Part shown: positions 47,361-58,294 of the stretch, in pieces
Layout of the letters: each line of letters opens with the position of its first letter
Position numbering within the stretch: the first letter of the stretch is position 1
Origin: Heterostelium album PN500
Taxonomy: Eukaryota; Evosea; Eumycetozoa; Acytosteliales; Acytosteliaceae
Length of the DNA stretch: 64,000 nucleotides
Direction: 5' to 3'
Assembly (NCBI RefSeq): GCF_000004825.1
Contig: NW_008805071.1
Location: 1,426,001-1,490,000 of the forward strand
Translations under genes and position numbers: made by a program
Notes under the pieces: model-generated
Told to the model about the DNA's origin: nothing
The model's database searches: none
Seen by the model: only the letters and a program-made list of their open reading frames with translations

Positions 47361-47831
47361 ATGAATAGAAATTATAGTTTTGATAGTAGTTTAAATAGTA
47401 GTGGTAATATTGTTAACAATAATGGATTGAATAATAGTAGTAGTAGTGGTGGTGGTGGTAATACAGCAATGTCATATCAACAACCAACTATTATAGGTGG
47501 TCAGTACAATCCTTTGTGTTTCAGTAAGGAGGTGTTTGTTGCCGATACATTCAAAGTCGATCAGTTCATCGCCGACTGTAGGAAGCGTGTACCACTCGAG
47601 AGTGTTCAGAAAGACCTGAGAGAATACTCCAAGTGTCTCGACACTGAACTGGTTGAACTCATCAACCGAGAGTATCATTCATTCTTCTCATTGTCATCGT
47701 CACTCGTTGGTATCGATGTCGTACTAAATGAATTCAACGATACATTGTCATCTATTAAATCTGAAATAACTGTAACTATAACAATATTATATATCTTTTA
47801 TCATATACAAATATATATTAACTAACATATA

Positions 47832-47868
<37 letters not shown>

Positions 47869-50489
47869 TTCAAAGGTGATATTCATAAAGTTAGAGAATG
47901 TGTTGAAGATAAACTTAGAGAGAAGAAACAGATCGATCATACTAAGCAGCTGCTGCAGTTGTATATATCGATATCGGAATCGATTACACATATTCATAAT
48001 CTATTCGATCAATTAAGTTTGTTTAATAATACAGGTCAACCTATTAATAGTAATAGTTTATCACCTACAACAACTACTACTATTATATCATCATCATCAT
48101 CATCAACTTCAACAACAGCAGCAAAGAATACAACATTAACACTTGAACTTGTAATTGAACGTATATCAAATACATTCTATCAGATACAGAATCAATTGCT
48201 TACTCTATCATCCGAAGAGTCAAAATTAAAGATATTTCAACAATTGAATATGGTATGGTTAATTAATGTTTAGTTAATGTTTATTTATCAAAAGTAATAG
48301 GTTAACTTATTCATTCATTCATTCATAATATATATAGAAATTATTAGAACTATCGAACCAAATTGAATCAAAGATTGAACCAATATTCACAGAGACATTG
48401 AGATGTATTATAAAAGTAGATAGTGAGATAGTACCAAATACAATTGTTGATATATTATTCAATTGTCTCAAACTGTATCAAGTCATCAAGAAACTCTCGC
48501 TACCATATAAAATATTTAGAAAAACAATAGTTAAACCTCATCTATCATCTGTAATTATAGATTAATTAATAATGCATATTATAAAACTAACTAAACTATT
48601 TATTTATATATAAATAAATATAGATTATAAATATAAAGAATCTTGAAGGTAATAACAAAGGTTCTTGTGATGGATTATCAACTATCTATCAACAAATTAA
48701 ATCATTCTTAAATGTAGAATGTTTGTAAGTATAAATTAGTTAATTAATGTTAACTACTTTTTATTTGTGGTTTAAAATACCTAATATTAATATATTTATA
48801 TATTCATCAGATCATTTAGAAAGTTATGTAGTAAAGTTAATGAATTGTTTATATCTAGTAAGTATAACTTTGTGAGTGAATCGTTGATGCCAGAGTTAGA
48901 GGAACAATTTGCATTGCTGAAACCTATCTATGCAACGGGAATACCGGATTTGTTCTTCAAGACATTTATGCTGAGTTGCCAGTTTGTTGCTACTCTCGAG
49001 GAGACTATGTTTGACAGTGTCGAGCAGCTGCGTGACTTGCGACAGTCGCCGAGCTATGCCAACTTTTTCAAGCGTTGGAACTTTGCCATCTACTTCCAGC
49101 TGCGATTCTCTGAGATTGCACAGCAACTGGAACGTTCGCTCTCTCAGACCACTTGCTACGACACCATTGCCAACCTGCAGAATCCTCAGGTCGAACAACA
49201 CCAATTCCACCTGTCACAGACCACCTCGCTCTGCGTCACCGCAGCACACTGCTGGTCGTCTAGTATCTTCATCTACGAGCTAAGCTCAAAGTTCTTCCGT
49301 TTGTTTCTACAGCTTATTCAACGATATGAACACTATGTACTGGAAGCAGTTCAACATATTGAATCACCAAACAAGTCAAACATTGTAACTACATCACCAA
49401 TAACAACAACAACAACAACAACAACACCATCATCAAATATTACTTCACCTACAGTTGCTTCACCTACAACCACATCTACATCTACATTATCTACTCAACA
49501 ACAACAAGATCAACGATCAATCAACAAATATACACCACAAGAGAATTTAGTTTATTTATACTCCGATATATTAAAGTTAATCGATAAGGTAAGTAATTAA
49601 TGAATATATATATATATATATATGTATAATGAATGAATTATACTCATCTTTATTAATATTATTGATTGAATAATTAAAGATAAATAATGAATTTAAACCA
49701 ATGGTTACTAAAGCAATCAACAATCCTTTGAAAGAAATCGAAGATCTCATTAACAATTCGTTAAGTGAATCTGTAAAGTCATTACAATCAATACTACAGA
49801 GAATATCTATCATTATTGTTAATCACTTTACCTCAAAGTGTTCAGAAGGTCTATCCTTTATAAACTCATTGACAACCACCTATAGATTGACCAACAAACC
49901 TGTAAGTATAATCAATATCCAACAACAAGCTTTACATACAACAATAACTTTAAGCTAACATTTATATATATATTCCTATTATTAAATTTAATAGATGCCA
50001 ACAAAACCATCAACCTATGTACAACTACTCGTCAATCCATTCGAATCGTTTTTGAGTAACAAAGCAAATTCTATTCCATCGACATTCAAATCACAATGGT
50101 CAAACGATATATTTATACCAATAAGTGAAAAGTAATTACTATTTTAACTAGCTATTATTTACTAATCAAAAAAGATAGTTAACTAATACTATATTACTAT
50201 TTTAATCTTAAGATTCTATGAGAATGCCAACGGTGTATTATCATCATTTAGCAAAGCAGATGAAATTCTAAATAAACTAAAGAAGAAGACGACAGCGGCT
50301 TCGAGCACAACAACACCACCAGTAGTACCAACTCACAACACTGACTACGATAAGATGTCACTTCAACTGTATCTCGATGTGATAAAGTATGGACAACTCA
50401 TTCAAAAGACTGGTGTCGATGTTGACAACTCTGCCAACTACCAAAAGCTTCTTCAACTGGTTGAACCATTTAAAAAATATTTGGTTTAA
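47361..50489 (+). CDS. cog2: conserved oligomeric Golgi complex subunit 2 (COG2), 841 residues
   Basis: Part of lobe A of the COG tether for retrograde intra-Golgi vesicles. Eight exons: 47361-47771, 47866-48252, 48338-48550, 48624-48724, 48811-49588, 49680-49901, 49995-50131, 50213-50489; phases 0, 0, 0, 2, 0, 0, 2. The N-terminus is Asn/Ser/Gly-rich, then the family signature: CFSKEVFVADTFKVDQFIAD, CRKRVPLESVQKDLREY, LVELINREYHSFFSLSSSLV. The helical core and C-terminal part (NFFKRWNFAIYFQLRFSEIA... LVEPFKKYLV) fit COG2. A Thr/Ser tract interrupts the middle. Intron 1 ends in a (TA)n run. The gene is divergent from the putative barrel protein. Confidence 0.9.
47837..47864. repeat. (TA)n run at the end of COG2 intron 1
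   Basis: About 14 TA units run straight into the acceptor TAG at 47863-47865. Confidence 0.85.
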
Positions 50490-50864
50490 TTGGTGATTGA
50501 TTCTATGTCTCTGATGATATCGAGTTAAAATAAACTTAAGAGTAATTTAATAACTCTATAATAAAAGATCGGTCGCATTGTTTTAACTTTAAATTTGTTA
50601 ACTTTACCTCATGAGGCTCATTATTGTTAACATCTTTAAAATCAAAGTTTCTTAATGACTCAGTTACGGTTAATCGTCTTTGTTCAAGCTTTACAATTCC
50701 AAAGAGAATTGGTTTAGAAAAAACATGAAAATCAATTAATTTTCACAAAAACATTCAAAGTGTTTTTAAAAAAAAGCTGACAACAAATTATTTAAATTCA
50801 TCTTCATTTTTCACATTTTCAAAGTATAATTATAGTAAATATATAAAGTATAAACATTATAACA
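50490..50864. other. 375 bp spacer
   Basis: AT-rich, between two genes on the same strand; TA-rich boxes lie at 50826-50850. No gene seen. Confidence 0.55.
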
Positions 50865-52046
50865 ATGGTAAAGTTAGCAGTAAAGATCTTTGCAGAGACA
50901 GAAGAAGTACAAAATATCTATCCAGAGCCACACAAAATATGGTTCTTCAAATTGAAGTGTTCAAACTGTTTAGTTTTAACCGAAAACCATATCGGTATCG
51001 ATCCAGAAGAACAAATAGAACAAAGAAAAGACACAGTCAATCTTTTAAGTATGAATTCATGTATACTGAAGTAGTCAGTGGATTTTAAGTTGTATAGATA
51101 TACATAGACAAACAACTACATCATATATAAACAATCTAAAAAAAGATTATTAACATATTGTCATTGGTTTACAAAACAAAACAAAACAAAACAAAACAAA
51201 ACAAACAACAGTAAAATGTAAGAATTGTGGTAGAGAAAACAGTGTTGTCATTGAGAATGTGAACGGTTTGAAAGAACGCACCTGTGATAGTGAAGAGAAG
51301 ATGGTGGTCGCCCATTTCGACTGTAGAGGTGTCGAATTAGAAGAGTTTGATCCAAGAGTAAGTATACCACATTAAGCTATTCTATTTTGATATCAAAACA
51401 TACCAGTGAGAGATAGATATCTAGATGAAAGTTTAGATTTTTTTTTTTTTTCGTGGATGGAGAGGTTGAAACAAACTCTCGTGTATGTTTGCAAAGCTGT
51501 TTAATTAATATCTAATTAATTAAAATATACAGGACTGTTGGGTTGTTGTATCGTCATCAGGCAAAGAATTTCATAATGTAGATTTAGAGTAAGTGTTACC
51601 GTTGTTGTTGTTGTTGCTGTGTGTGAAAACTCATTAATGAGTTATCATTTTAAAGTTTATTTTTTCGTCCTATCAAAATTATTTAATGATTTACTGACCT
51701 CATGATAAACTAAAAATATTTTTAGAGAGGATTGGAGTGAATTTGACGACCGTAGCTCCGTCTCAATGAGTAAGTAGTAAACTTAGAATAGAATAGTTGG
51801 TGTGTTTGTGGGCGTGTGTGTGGTGGGTGTGGTGTTTGTGGAGGAGCAGGAGGAACGTAATATTAGAATATGAAACGATGGTGAGGTCATCACCACAATC
51901 ACAAAATTGCCTACTAATTTTCGTTTCAAAACAAAAATATTATATAAAACAATAACAACAACAATAACCAACAATAACAACTTAAATTTACCACACCACT
52001 ACCAGGCATTATAGATTTGCAGACGGAAATTGTTAAAATTAAATAA
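50865..52046 (+). CDS. CXXC zinc-binding protein (CZIB / DUF866 family), 156 residues
   Basis: Small conserved eukaryotic protein of unclear role (human C1orf123). Five exons: 50865-51048, 51212-51357, 51533-51588, 51726-51769, 52006-52046; phases 1, 0, 2, 1. Reads MVKLAVKIFAETEEVQNIYP, then the two zinc knuckles CSNC and CKNC, DCRGVELEEFDPR and DCWVVVSSSGKEFHNVDLEE, then DWSEFDDRSSVSM and a short tail (IIDLQTEIVKIK). Family length is about 160. Four introns in under 1.2 kb, three exons of 41-56 bases; the (ACAAA)n repeat lies in the first intron. The start is fixed by the conserved MVKLAV. Confidence 0.9.
51171..51209. repeat. (ACAAA)n repeat
   Basis: About seven AAAAC/ACAAA units at the end of intron 1 of the CZIB gene, immediately before the acceptor CAG (51209-51211). 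Confidence 0.85.
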
Positions 52047-52889
52047 ATCTAATAAATAAAAAAAAATTTTAGAAACCTGGTTTGTCTTAATGAATCAACA
52101 TACAATAATACAAGAGTGCGGAGCACTAAATCTTTTTTTGTAAAATTGGTGGTGTCAAATGTCGACGAACATTAGATTTTTCACCAATTTGAAATTATTT
52201 TTGGGAGGGAAACAATTGAAAATTGATTTAAAAAAAAAATTAGAAAAAAAAAAACACCAATCATAGCCAAAGCTTGTTTAACGTTGTTGTTTTTTTTGTG
52301 ATGTGGTGTGGGTTGTTTTATTGTTGTTGTTGGTATGTGTTAAGTGACCAATTTCACACAGGCGGTGGTAACTTTCGAAGATGTGTGTTTGATTGTGTAA
52401 TGAAAAAAAAAACAAAAACAACAACAGCAACAACAACAATAATATTAATACAATACAATATATTGTATTGACCCAATACACATCTAAAAAGAAAAACATA
52501 AATAATAATTATTATTTTTTAACAACAATAGTTTAGTTTCAAACTATTAGTAATAATATAATTATTATTTTATTTTCATTTTTAGATTTTTTTGTTTTGT
52601 TTTATTTTGTTTTGTTTTGTTTAGTTAAGTTTAGTTTGTCAACCTTTAAAAGTTGTTATTATTTCAATTATAATATTTTTTTTTATATTTATTTCAAAAA
52701 AACAAAAAAAAGATAATAGATTAAAAAAAGTGTAAAGAGTCAGAGAGATAGAGTAACGATTTTTATTTTATTTTATTTTTAATTTTCAACTCATGAAATT
52801 TCAGTTCTGGTTTGGTTTGGTTTAATGAATGAATAAGGAAGATTACCATACTTTGAATTTTTTTATTAAATAACATAAAAGATGATGTT
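52047..52889. other. 843 bp spacer
   Basis: AT-rich with T-runs; presumed promoter of the Cys/His-cluster gene. A 20 bp palindrome CAATACAATATATTGTATTG occupies 52451-52470. A moderately GC-rich stretch at 52340-52400 is open in one frame but has no start or splice partner. A run of TTTTG units (52591-52620) follows. Confidence 0.5.
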
Positions 52890-54619
52890 ATGGATCTTAA
52901 TTGTCTAATTAAACCAACAATTAAGAAACAACAACATCAACATCAACAGAACCATCAACACCAACACCAGCACCAACATCATCAACATCATCAACATCAG
53001 CATCAATATTCAGATTCTCCCGACTCAAATTCTAATTCAAATTCCAACTCCAATTCAAACTCAAATGTCGCTGGCAATAACTCAAATTATCAAACGATAA
53101 TATCCATATCGCCTATACCCTCGTCAAATAATTCTTCACACTCGATTCCATTGCATCTGTCATCACCAATGACAAACAAATCGTCAACATCATCATCATT
53201 GTTGTCGTCATCATCATCAGCTTCAAACACTACAAATCATCATCAACATCATCTTCAAACACTCCAGCAACAACAACAATCTCATCAACATCATAGTAAT
53301 AACAACAACAATGCACACCCACATTTAAACTATAACCAATTTTTCTATAATAATAATAATAATAATAATAATAATCATAACAATCATAATAACAATATCC
53401 AGAGTACAACATATAATCAAATATCAAATTCATCTAATTATTATATACATTATAAACAATATTTAATTAAAGTTTCACTGGAAGGTCTCAATGATTTCTT
53501 GGATTTAAAAGATAGAATCAACGAAATACTTTGCTTAACATCACCTTCATATCTGATAAATTTATTTTACATAGAGGACGACAACAGTAATACAAATAAT
53601 AATATACCAATAGATCCAGTTTTATCACTAGTAAATAATAATAATAATAATGATTTGAGGTTCCCTTCTGGTACCCATTTTCATATAGATATCTCTGGTA
53701 AGTGTGTTTTATTTAAAATTCATATAGATCACCAAACTTTACTAAATTAATAATATTAACATCACCAACAACTCAATTTGCATTATCAACAACCATCCCC
53801 AGTGCCGATCGGTGACAAAAGAGTATTACATGACATAGAAATAGAGAATCAATATTTAAAGACTAAAAATAAGAAATTGAAAAAGAAACTTGAAGAAAAA
53901 CAAAGAGAAATCGAACTGACAAACGATGTAAGTATTTTAGATCTTGCAACGAAAAAAAAAATGTGTGCTGAATTTTTTTGCAAATTTACTAACATTGCGT
54001 TTTTATTTTTTTGACCAAGAAACTGAGACTTTATAATCATTCATTGTATATTGGAGGCTTAAGAAATGGTGACCCGCATTCACCGTATGGCGGAAGTACA
54101 AACAGTGGCAATGGTGGTGGTTTGAATAACAATAATACCAACAACCATTCGCATTCCAATGGTAGCAATAGTAATAGTAGTGCATCTCTACTCGAATTCA
54201 ATAGTTTAAATAATGAAGAGCAAATCATTGAGCTGCACCCCTATAATAGTTCATCGTCCACCATATCTACACCGAAGCAACAACAGTTGATGCAGTCAAC
54301 GACAGCAACAACATCATCGACCTCTCAGTATTGGAGGTCTCCAAGTAATACACCATCTCCTCTACTTTCATCTTCAACTTCATCATCAAGTATCGGCATT
54401 TCCTCTAATATTTCTCATCACAACAACAATAACAATAATAATAGCAACATTAATAATAATAATATTTATAATTTTCTGAATTATCCATTCGAAATGGATA
54501 AATTCTATCCATGTAAAATAGACAAGTGTAAATGTCCGAGTTGGCAAAATCCCTATCCAAATCGGAAGACATGTGGACGTCGAGGGTGCTCTCATTCCCT
54601 GATGAACCATATTCACTGA
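52890..54619 (+). CDS. unrecognised protein with PB1-like segment, coiled coil and C-terminal Cys/His cluster, 510 residues
   Basis: Exons 52890-53697, 53803-53927, 54020-54619; phases 1 and 0. The N-terminus is Gln/His-, Ser/Asn- and then Asn-rich. About residues 185-265 (YYIHYKQYLIKVSLEGLNDF, ...INEILCL, LFYIEDD) look like a PB1-type ubiquitin fold. Exon 2 codes a charged coiled coil (IEIENQYLKTKNKKLKKKLE). The last 40 residues (from FEMDKFYPC) form a compact cluster with pattern C-x4-C-x-C-x12-C-x4-C-x-H-x4-H-x-H, flanked by NPYPNRKT and GRRG. This looks like a small zinc fold, but I cannot name it. A role as an adaptor or nucleic-acid binder is inference. Confidence 0.65.
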
Positions 54620-55247
54620 GATTTAACTAATTTATAGGCAATCTCCTTTGTTTCCTTTAATAAACTTATCATACCATAGCTTTCCTTCATCAAATGGCTA
54701 TGAACAATCATCAAAACATCTAAACTAAAAACTTTTGCAATTCTTTTTCTATTTTTTTTTGTCTTTTTTTTTTTTTCGTTATGAGAGTGCACAGATCATG
54801 AAAAATGATCAAAAATTATTTTTTTTGTATTTTTTTTCCTTTTTATTATTTTTTTCATTGTTTTATTTTTTTTTTTTTATATTTTTTAATTTATTACTTT
54901 ATTACAATCAATCAATACAGGATCAAGCATGTTTGGTAGATCATTATCAAGATTTGTTGTATCTTCTGCAAATGTATGAATCATTGATCAAAAAAAAAAA
55001 ACAGGTGAATGAAGTGTAGTTTGTTGGTTGATATATCAAATGATCTTTGAATCAATTGGTGTTGATCAATCAATCACGATAGCTAAATAGAATATATAGA
55101 GAAATAGATATATGCTTTATTTAATACATATAGAACCGCTTATTAATCAATTTATTATCTACCTTTAATAACAATAATTTTTAGCTTTTGCAAAAGAAAT
55201 CAAACTTTGTTGTCAACAAGAATGTTACTATTAACAGATCATATATT
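54620..55247. other. spacer with a possible unassigned exon
   Basis: T-runs and AT-rich sequence. At 54922-55019, directly after an acceptor (TACAG), a frame reads DQACLVDHYQDLLYLLQMYE and ends at TAG 55017-55019. It looks helical and coding-like, but I could not join it to the preceding gene, which stops at 54619, or to the cytochrome b5 gene. It may be a terminal exon of an alternative transcript or of a small gene. Confidence 0.35.
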
Positions 55248-55979
55248 ATGATGATGAACAATAACAGTGTTGGATGTAGATTATTCGGATCAGCAGCACC
55301 AAAGACACCAGCTCATCACAACGAACATGACGATCACGACCACGATGAACACGATGAGCACGACGATCACGAACATGAACACGAAGAACCAGTTGACCCA
55401 CAAACTTGGATGTTAGAGAACCCAGATACATATGTATTAAGAGATGATCGTATGTTCTTCACTTTGTTTTGTTTTTAAAAAAGAAAAGAAAAAGAAAAGA
55501 ACGATAACTAATCATTTATCATTTCATATATTATATAGACCCAGGATACCCATACTCACAATTGGTAGACGAAACATTACCACAGTTCACACTCGAAGAG
55601 GTCGCCAGACACAACAAGAGAGAGGATTGTTGGATTATTGTACATGGTAAAGTTTACAATGTTACCTCATACGTTGACTCTCACCCAGGTGGTGATGTAA
55701 TTTTAGCTGTAGGTTATTTGTTATTAACGATTACTCTTTGTTGTTGAATTATGATCAACATTGACTAACAACGATTTATTTACTTTTCTTGTGGTAAATA
55801 CTATATAGCATGCCGGTAGAGATTCATCTACTATATTCGACAGATCACCAATGACATCAAATGCTTGGGTTATTATGAAAGATTATTTCATTGGATATTG
55901 CCCACACGTTACTAGATACGATGGTTTCAACAGATCCAATCGTAAAGGATCACACTATCTTTCTGGTTATGATGTTTAA
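55248..55979 (+). CDS. cytochrome b5-domain protein with His/Asp/Glu-rich linker, 180 residues
   Basis: Exons 55248-55449, 55539-55708, 55809-55979; phases 1 and 0. The first ATG in frame (55248) gives [21 protein letters not shown], which could serve as a mitochondrial presequence; the frame stays open upstream to an acceptor-like TTTTTAG at 55178-55184, so a 5' leader intron is possible. A tract of alternating His, Asp and Glu (residues about 23-48) may bind metal. The cytochrome b5 fold follows: [37 protein letters not shown] with the first haem His, and [11 protein letters not shown] with the second, placed right after the splice. A conserved-looking tail ([16 protein letters not shown]) closes it. 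It lacks a C-terminal membrane anchor. Electron transfer is expected; the partner is unknown. Confidence 0.85.
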
Positions 55980-56619
55980 GTTTATAATTAATTAAACAAA
56001 GAAAAATAATCAAAAATTTAAATTAAATACATTTCATACTCATACTCAATCAAAATCAAATCATTTCAAACTTAAATCAATACCCGATCGACCAAATGTT
56101 TGTTTGGAGACAAAGACAATATAATATAATATAATATACAAACCAACTCTTTAACAATCGAAAGATAAAAAAAAAAAAAATAAGAAAAAAGAAAATAATA
56201 ATGTTTTTCTTGTAAACATTTCCAAATAAATTAAATTATATGATTTTATTATCATTATTATTTGTTATAATATTATATCTACTTTTATATCTACTTTTCA
56301 ATCTTCAAACATTTTTGAATACTACTAATAACATTAACTTGAACTTAGATGTTAATAATAAATATATATAAATAATATCATATGATAAATATTTTGGACT
56401 TATTCAATTTTACTTCAATGTTTGTTTATTAGCACTTCACCATATGAAATACAATGAAACAAAAATAAAAAAAATAAAAAAAAAAATAATTATTAGTCAT
56501 CGATTTTTTTAGTTTTTATGTATTTTTTTTGATTGCTCTTTTACATACTTTTATTTCAGTTCGTTTTTTGGTTGTGTAGATCAACAAATATATTGATTTA
56601 GAGAAAAGAAGAAAATAAG
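55980..56619. other. 640 bp spacer
   Basis: Between two genes on the same strand; strongly AT-rich with A-runs. No gene seen. Confidence 0.55.
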
Positions 56620-58107
56620 ATGATGTTCTCAAGATCTGGTATGTTTTCTTTTTAATAATAGTTATTTGTATCGATTTTAATAGACTAACAAAATGATCAT
56701 TCTATTAATATCAATATATGAATTGAATAGCATCAATGATGTCAAAGGCATCTAGAATGACTATGTTCTCAAACAGACCATTTATGGCATCCAATTTGGG
56801 TTACAGATCATTTTCATCAGATAAATCAAATGCTGGTAATCAACAACAACAACAACAATCTACCAACAACAGCAATTCTGAAAAGAACACCAACGATAAT
56901 ACAGGAAATAGCAATAGTAACAAGCAAGAGCAACAAAAAGGATTCCACAAGGCAAAGGGTATCTTGTCTTCAATCACTGCAACTGTCATGGGTACAACTA
57001 TCATTTGTACAACAACTGGTTATTTATGTATGATTATGAAATAGATAGATAGATAGATAGATCGATCGATCTATCACTAAGAATGTAAACACATGGTTAA
57101 TTAATCAATATTATACCTACTATCTCTTATTATTATTTTAGTGTACCAATACAAGAAGAATATTACTGATGACGAAAGATATCAATTGTCTAGCGCCGAA
57201 AGAACCATTCTCACCAACTTTGCAGAGCCATTCAGAGAATTCTTTGATAACCTTTTCAATAATCTTAGAGAGTATCCAATGTTCGAAATGGTAATTATAA
57301 ATAGAAAGCGCTTTCTAAGGACTAAAAATAATAAAGTACTAATTCAAAAACTTTAGATTTTTGGACCAGCTGAAATTCATCCAGTCTTGCCACCACCACT
57401 CCCAAAGAATATGGGTGGAAAAGAATTCACTCTTATCATTGATATCAATGCTATCTCTGAAGTTTCACAAAAAGATGTAAGTAATTCGATATATTATTGG
57501 CAATCTTAAAGCAACACCTACTAATATTCATATTGAACAATTTCATAGAAACACCCAGCTGTTTACAAGAGAGCTGGTTTGGATTACTTCCTAACTCATC
57601 TCCTTCCATATTATGAGATCTATTTATACTCACCAGATTTCCAACAACCAGTAAGTATAGTTGCCGAAAACTAAAGAGTTAAACCGCTCTTGCTAATATC
57701 GTTTATTTTTTTTACAGAGAGCTGAACAAATCATCTTCAAGTTGGATCCAATCAATTCATATTTTTCAGGTCAACTCTTCTTTGACTCTGGTCTCAAGGA
57801 AAAAGGAAAGTTCACTCAGAACATGAAGAAAGTAAATAGAGAAGGAAACAAGGTTATTTTCATTGAGAGCGCTCCAACTTATGATCACAACAATGTCATC
57901 AATGTTGGAAAATTCAAACCAAACCAAAAAGATTCCACTTTGATTAAATTATTACCAGTCCTTACCGACATTGGTTCAAAGAAGGTCAACGATGTCAGAT
58001 CAGAGATTGCAGTTCTCCAAGATCAATCAAAGGATATGGCATCGAAAATCGATGAGTACTTGGCCACCAATGCACCACCAAAACCAACCTCTCAAAAGAA
58101 AAAGTAA
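56620..58107 (+). CDS. timm50: mitochondrial import translocase subunit TIM50, 358 residues
   Basis: Receptor of the TIM23 channel in the inner membrane, handing presequence proteins across the intermembrane space. Exons 56620-56638, 56731-57027, 57142-57290, 57357-57476, 57549-57650, 57718-58107; phases 1, 1, 0, 0, 0. A basic presequence (MMFSRS... ASRMTMFSNRPF), Gln/Asn linker, then one membrane span (about 86-108: GILSSITATVMGTTIICTTT). The C-terminal FCP1/NIF fold has LPKNMGGKEFTLIIDINAIS, VYKRAGLDYFLTHLLPYYEI and LYSPDFQQPRAEQI. As in TIM50 proteins, the phosphatase motif is not intact (DINAI for DxDxT). Intron 2 carries an (AGAT)n repeat. Family call is good. Confidence 0.85.
57041..57075. 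repeat. (AGAT)n / ATCG repeat in TIM50 intron
   Basis: Five to six AGAT units followed by ATCGATCGATCTAT within intron 2. Confidence 0.85.
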
Positions 58108-58294
58108 AAATCATTTTAAATCAATAAATACTGAATAACTTCTTAAACTGCAAATACTTGGTCATCTGCTGCTTATTATTATTTGTACATAATTAAATTT
58201 ATTAAATTAATTCTTTTGTGTGTCGGTATACTTTATAAATAATATATTATTGTTGTTGTTGATGTGGGTTGGTCATGTTGTTTGGTTGTTATCT

